Shown: positions 62,401 through 64,000 of the stretch, in pieces
Layout: the number at the start of each line of letters is the position of its first letter
Position numbering within the stretch: the stretch's first letter is position 1
Assembly: GCF_032854445.1 (NCBI RefSeq)
Contig: NC_088303.1
Coordinates: forward strand, 16,933,501-16,997,500
Length of the DNA stretch: 64,000 bases
Source of the DNA: Liolophura sinensis
Lineage: Eukaryota > Mollusca > Polyplacophora > Chitonida > Chitonidae
Reading direction: 5' to 3'
Made by a program: the position numbers and the translations under genes
Notes under the pieces: generated by a model
Told to the model about the DNA's origin: nothing
The model's database searches: none
The model's input: only the letters and a program-made list of their open reading frames with translations

Positions 62401-63900
62401 CAAATTTTCTATCAGTGTTATGTATCGTGATTTGCATTTGATACCTGATAATAAAATGTAATTTTACAGTACTACTTTGTGTAGTGTTCTTTAACATGCT
62501 GATAATAGTATTGTAACCTTGGCACCTAACACTGTGATATTCAAAGCAAAAATATTAACAATTACATACATTAGAGATTTATATTTAATATATTTCTGCA
62601 ATGATGGTTTTGATGTGTAGGCAAATGAACGGTGTTTGAAGTTGACTGATGGCTGTGGATATCTTTCTCTGCTGGAAGGCTTCAAGGTCAGTACACTGTT
62701 GACTATTTCACCGTATGAAAGGTTAACATGGAACTTTATGATTATGTATGTAATATAGATGGCATTCCTAATTATGTATGTAAAATATACTTGATGGTAA
62801 AGCATGAAACCCAAAACCAGAAGAAAGTAAGAGAGTCCCTTTAATTATTTCGTACATAAATTTAATTTAGTATCGCTGTACTGTTCTCATTGTAATGATG
62901 ATATATGCAAATTACTTAATTATGCCTGATTAGCAGTTTTGATTAACTACATGTACTTTGATTGTTGATCTCATGGTTTCATGATACACAAGTGAGGGTT
63001 CAGCTGGTTTTCTGTTATCGTGGCAGAATTATTTCCTGAACTACGCTCGTGAATTCCGCCGTGTTTTGGTGAACATCCAGGAGAAGTGTAGGATGGACAA
63101 GAGTTCTCAGGATGCTGAGGATTGGTCATTATTTCAACATTCCCTGAGGATCATACAGACTTGTGGTCGGTGGACATTTCTGTTTAACTTGGTATAGTTT
63201 ATATACATTGCTGTCAGAACCTTCAGCTGACTGGCTAAGTGGACTACAAGTAATTCTTGGCTGAGAATGTCCCTAGCAAGTAACACTTGGTTTTTGGGAT
63301 CAAATCTAACTCCTGCTGCTTTTGTCAGGTATCTTATGAAAGGTGGTGATTTCCCCAGAGTTCTTTCTGATTTTCTCCACCCATAAACCTTACCATTGTT
63401 CTTTAAGAAATCTTGTTGTTTCAGTTCTGACTTTTAACATGAAAGCTAAACAAAAGAACTATTAAATTTATATCGAACACTTGGCCTGCCAAATCAAGAC
63501 AGTTGGCTCTTTATCTTGGAAAATGCTCCCTGGGGCTTCTTGTTTTGGGAGGGTGTAAGGCCAAGCTCATTATGGTCAATATTGGATTTTCTCTGCCTAA
63601 AGGTGTTGAACACCTATCAGATAAATAAATAAATAAGTGAGTGACCAGTGGTACGGCAGATAGCTTTGTAATGTACCTGACGTCACACTCAAGGTATGCA
63701 CAAAGTAGGGAATCATAGTCTGATTAATAAAGTTTTGGTTTGATTAAATAAAACTGATCCTCTTCACTGAAAACTTCTATTCCAGGGGAGTTAATCATGC
63801 ATACAGATGAATTGGACCAGACCATCATCAGCAGTATAATAACTTCCATTGGTTCTTACCATCTCTCACCCAGCACTACGCATAAAGTTTCAGAGAACAG
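50450..63900 (+). CDS. COG7: COG7, conserved oligomeric Golgi complex subunit 7 (start exon unresolved, 3' end beyond window)
   Basis: Coding exons: 50450-50542, 51002-51046, 51940-51995, 52450-52534, 53671-53760, 54340-54408, 55033-55068, 55628-55748, 56730-56812, 57495-57605, 58153-58311, 60175-60360, 62224-62298, 62621-62686, 63027-63165, 63786-63900; GT-AG throughout with consistent phases, about 510 residues (human 770). It matches human COG7 from residue 2: [16 protein letters not shown] (human DFSKFLADDFDVKEWI), then [44 protein letters not shown] and RIIQTCGEL. Because codon 2 begins exactly at the acceptor, the ATG must end an upstream exon; ATG followed by GTAATA at 49219-49221 is one weak candidate. 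Family knowledge: COG7 is a lobe B subunit of the COG tether for retrograde intra-Golgi vesicles, needed for correct glycosylation. Exon 14 (62224-62298) is the last, complete copy of a 124-bp array. The final ~260 residues lie right of the window. Confidence 0.93.
50690..50830 (+). mobile_element. SINE family B, decayed
   Basis: GGTGACTGTGACCTATGCTG, a CTTCTTTCCACCCGTCAAC region and an AAATATTCTTGATTACTGG tail ending in AATAAATAAAAAAAA. COG7 intron following exon 50450-50542. Confidence 0.5.
51498..51745 (+). mobile_element. SINE family B, full-length but diverged
   Basis: Head GGAGGCCTCCATGGTTGTGT, B box GTGAGTTCATGTCTGG, central CCCAGTCGTATGTGGGATGG and tail ATTACTGAGTACGACATGG. COG7 intron before exon 51940-51995. 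Confidence 0.75.
52662..52925 (+). mobile_element. SINE family B, full-length
   Basis: GGTGGCCTCCATGGCCGAGG head, GTGAGTTCAAATCCAGCTC B box, GGTCGTGGGTTTCCCCC and TTGAGTATGGCATAAAACAC tail followed by AAAT-rich sequence. It is one of the best-preserved heads in the window. COG7 intron after exon 52450-52534. Confidence 0.88.
53460..53595 (+). mobile_element. SINE family B, decayed 3' part
   Basis: GTGGGTTTCCCCTGGACTTT and a degenerate tail ending in CCAATCAAATAAAGAAATAA, just upstream of a COG7 exon. Confidence 0.55.
54015..54135 (+). mobile_element. SINE family B, 3'-truncated head
   Basis: GGGTGGCCTCTGTGGCCTAG, TTAGTGTGCTAGCACGGCAC and a degenerate B box GTGAGTTCCAGTTC; the 3' half is missing. 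Confidence 0.7.
55770..55840 (+). mobile_element. SINE family B internal fragment
   Basis: GCTTATGGGTTTTGCCTAGA, CTCTGCCTGGTTTCCTC and AACCATAATGCTATATTAG. It sits 240 bases before the 21-bp minisatellite and shares its core words. Confidence 0.6.
56080..56650. repeat. 21-bp minisatellite with 42-bp higher-order period, COG7 intron
   Basis: Units alternate between GTTTTCCCTAGACCCTGTCAG and GTTTTCCCTGGGCTCTGTCAG forms, giving a 42-bp dimer. Irregular in the middle. It lies just before exon 56730-56812. Confidence 0.88.
58545..58850. repeat. ~120-bp dimeric tandem repeat, COG7 intron
   Basis: Alternating units built on GGTTAAGCTTTTTT: one with CTCCTGTATAATGGGCTCTT, the other with TAGTCTAAGGTTTGGTTTGG. 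About two and a half dimers, decaying to the right. Confidence 0.75.
60530..61590. repeat. 56-bp minisatellite, about 19 units, COG7 intron
   Basis: Unit CACATCACTTTTACATTGCT + TACCTGTCTGTCAGTTCATG + TTTCTGTCTGTCAGTC with CAGCACCG and GAGCC variants. Two or three units have an AACTTT insertion. Long plus-strand frames here are repeat artefacts. It runs directly into the 124-bp array. Confidence 0.96.
61590..62280 (+). repeat. 124-bp tandem array carrying copies of the COG7 exon 14 acceptor and coding start
   Basis: Splice acceptors TGTGTAG followed by GACCAT occur with exon-like starts at 61614, 61728, 61852, 61976, 62100 and 62224. Successive starts are 124 bases apart except the first interval, which is 114 (a 10-base deletion). 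The first five copies lose the real exon end (CTCTTTAGTGCTGCTAATCAG region) and run into CTGCTCACATGTTTTCTC and a stop. Only the sixth is a complete exon with a GTAAGT donor. Confidence 0.95.
63265..63640 (+). mobile_element. Decayed SINE family B remnants
   Basis: Scattered matches: TTTCCCCAGAGTTCTTTCTG, ATTTTCTCCACCCATAA and a tail-like AACACCTATCAGATAAATAA. COG7 intron before the last visible exon. Confidence 0.4.
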
Positions 63901-64000
63901 GTGGGTTGTTATGCTGAACAGATGCATTCATAAAGATAAGATCTTTGTGATAAACCTTCAACATGTGGTTACACACGAGGTGTCCTTTGTTGATCATGGA

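Overview
This is an animal nuclear genome window. It is AT-rich, with long introns, GT-AG splice sites, dense microsatellites and minisatellites, and many short interspersed elements (SINEs). The SINEs have tRNA-like heads and 3' ends of the type TTGAGTACGGCGTAAAACACCAATCAAATAAATAA or TTGAGTACGACGTTAAACCCCAAG(CACT)n. From memory these resemble V-SINE-type elements of molluscs, so a mollusc or close lophotrochozoan is the most likely source; I could not run a search to confirm this.

Five protein genes are supported. (1) RPP40, an RNase P/MRP protein subunit, lies on the minus strand. Six coding exons lie between 5743 and 944, and the C-terminal third lies off the left edge. (2) ATMIN/ASCIZ is on the plus strand at 7632-12042: four coding exons giving four zinc fingers followed by a long tail rich in TQT motifs, the known LC8 dynein light chain ligand. 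RPP40 and ATMIN are head to head, probably sharing a promoter near 5744-5920. (3) An intronless, lysine/arginine-rich protein of 494 residues that I do not recognise lies on the minus strand at 21203-22687. (4) TRPC4AP (TRUSS) is on the plus strand at 25278-44296; 24 coding exons were placed by homology and all junction phases agree. (5) COG7, a Golgi tethering subunit, is on the plus strand; sixteen coding exons lie at 50450-63900, the initiator ATG is in an upstream exon not firmly found, and the C-terminal third runs off the right edge. These are housekeeping genes of unrelated pathways, and no operon-like cooperation is implied.

Between and inside the genes: 12043-21202 is a gene-poor stretch with SINE remnants, a 30-bp minisatellite and CA/TA microsatellites. 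TRPC4AP intron 15 holds a 27-bp minisatellite nested in a longer (~190 bp) tandem element, itself interrupted by a SINE. TRPC4AP intron 16 holds a 43-bp minisatellite. The TRPC4AP-COG7 spacer holds a 45-bp minisatellite. COG7 introns hold 21-bp and 56-bp minisatellites and a 124-bp array in which the 3' splice site and most of exon 14 are repeated five extra times.

Two otherwise intact genes, ATMIN and TRPC4AP, each contain a single apparent one-base frameshift. The simplest reading is residual assembly indels, but both deserve checking because they remove conserved C-terminal sequence.
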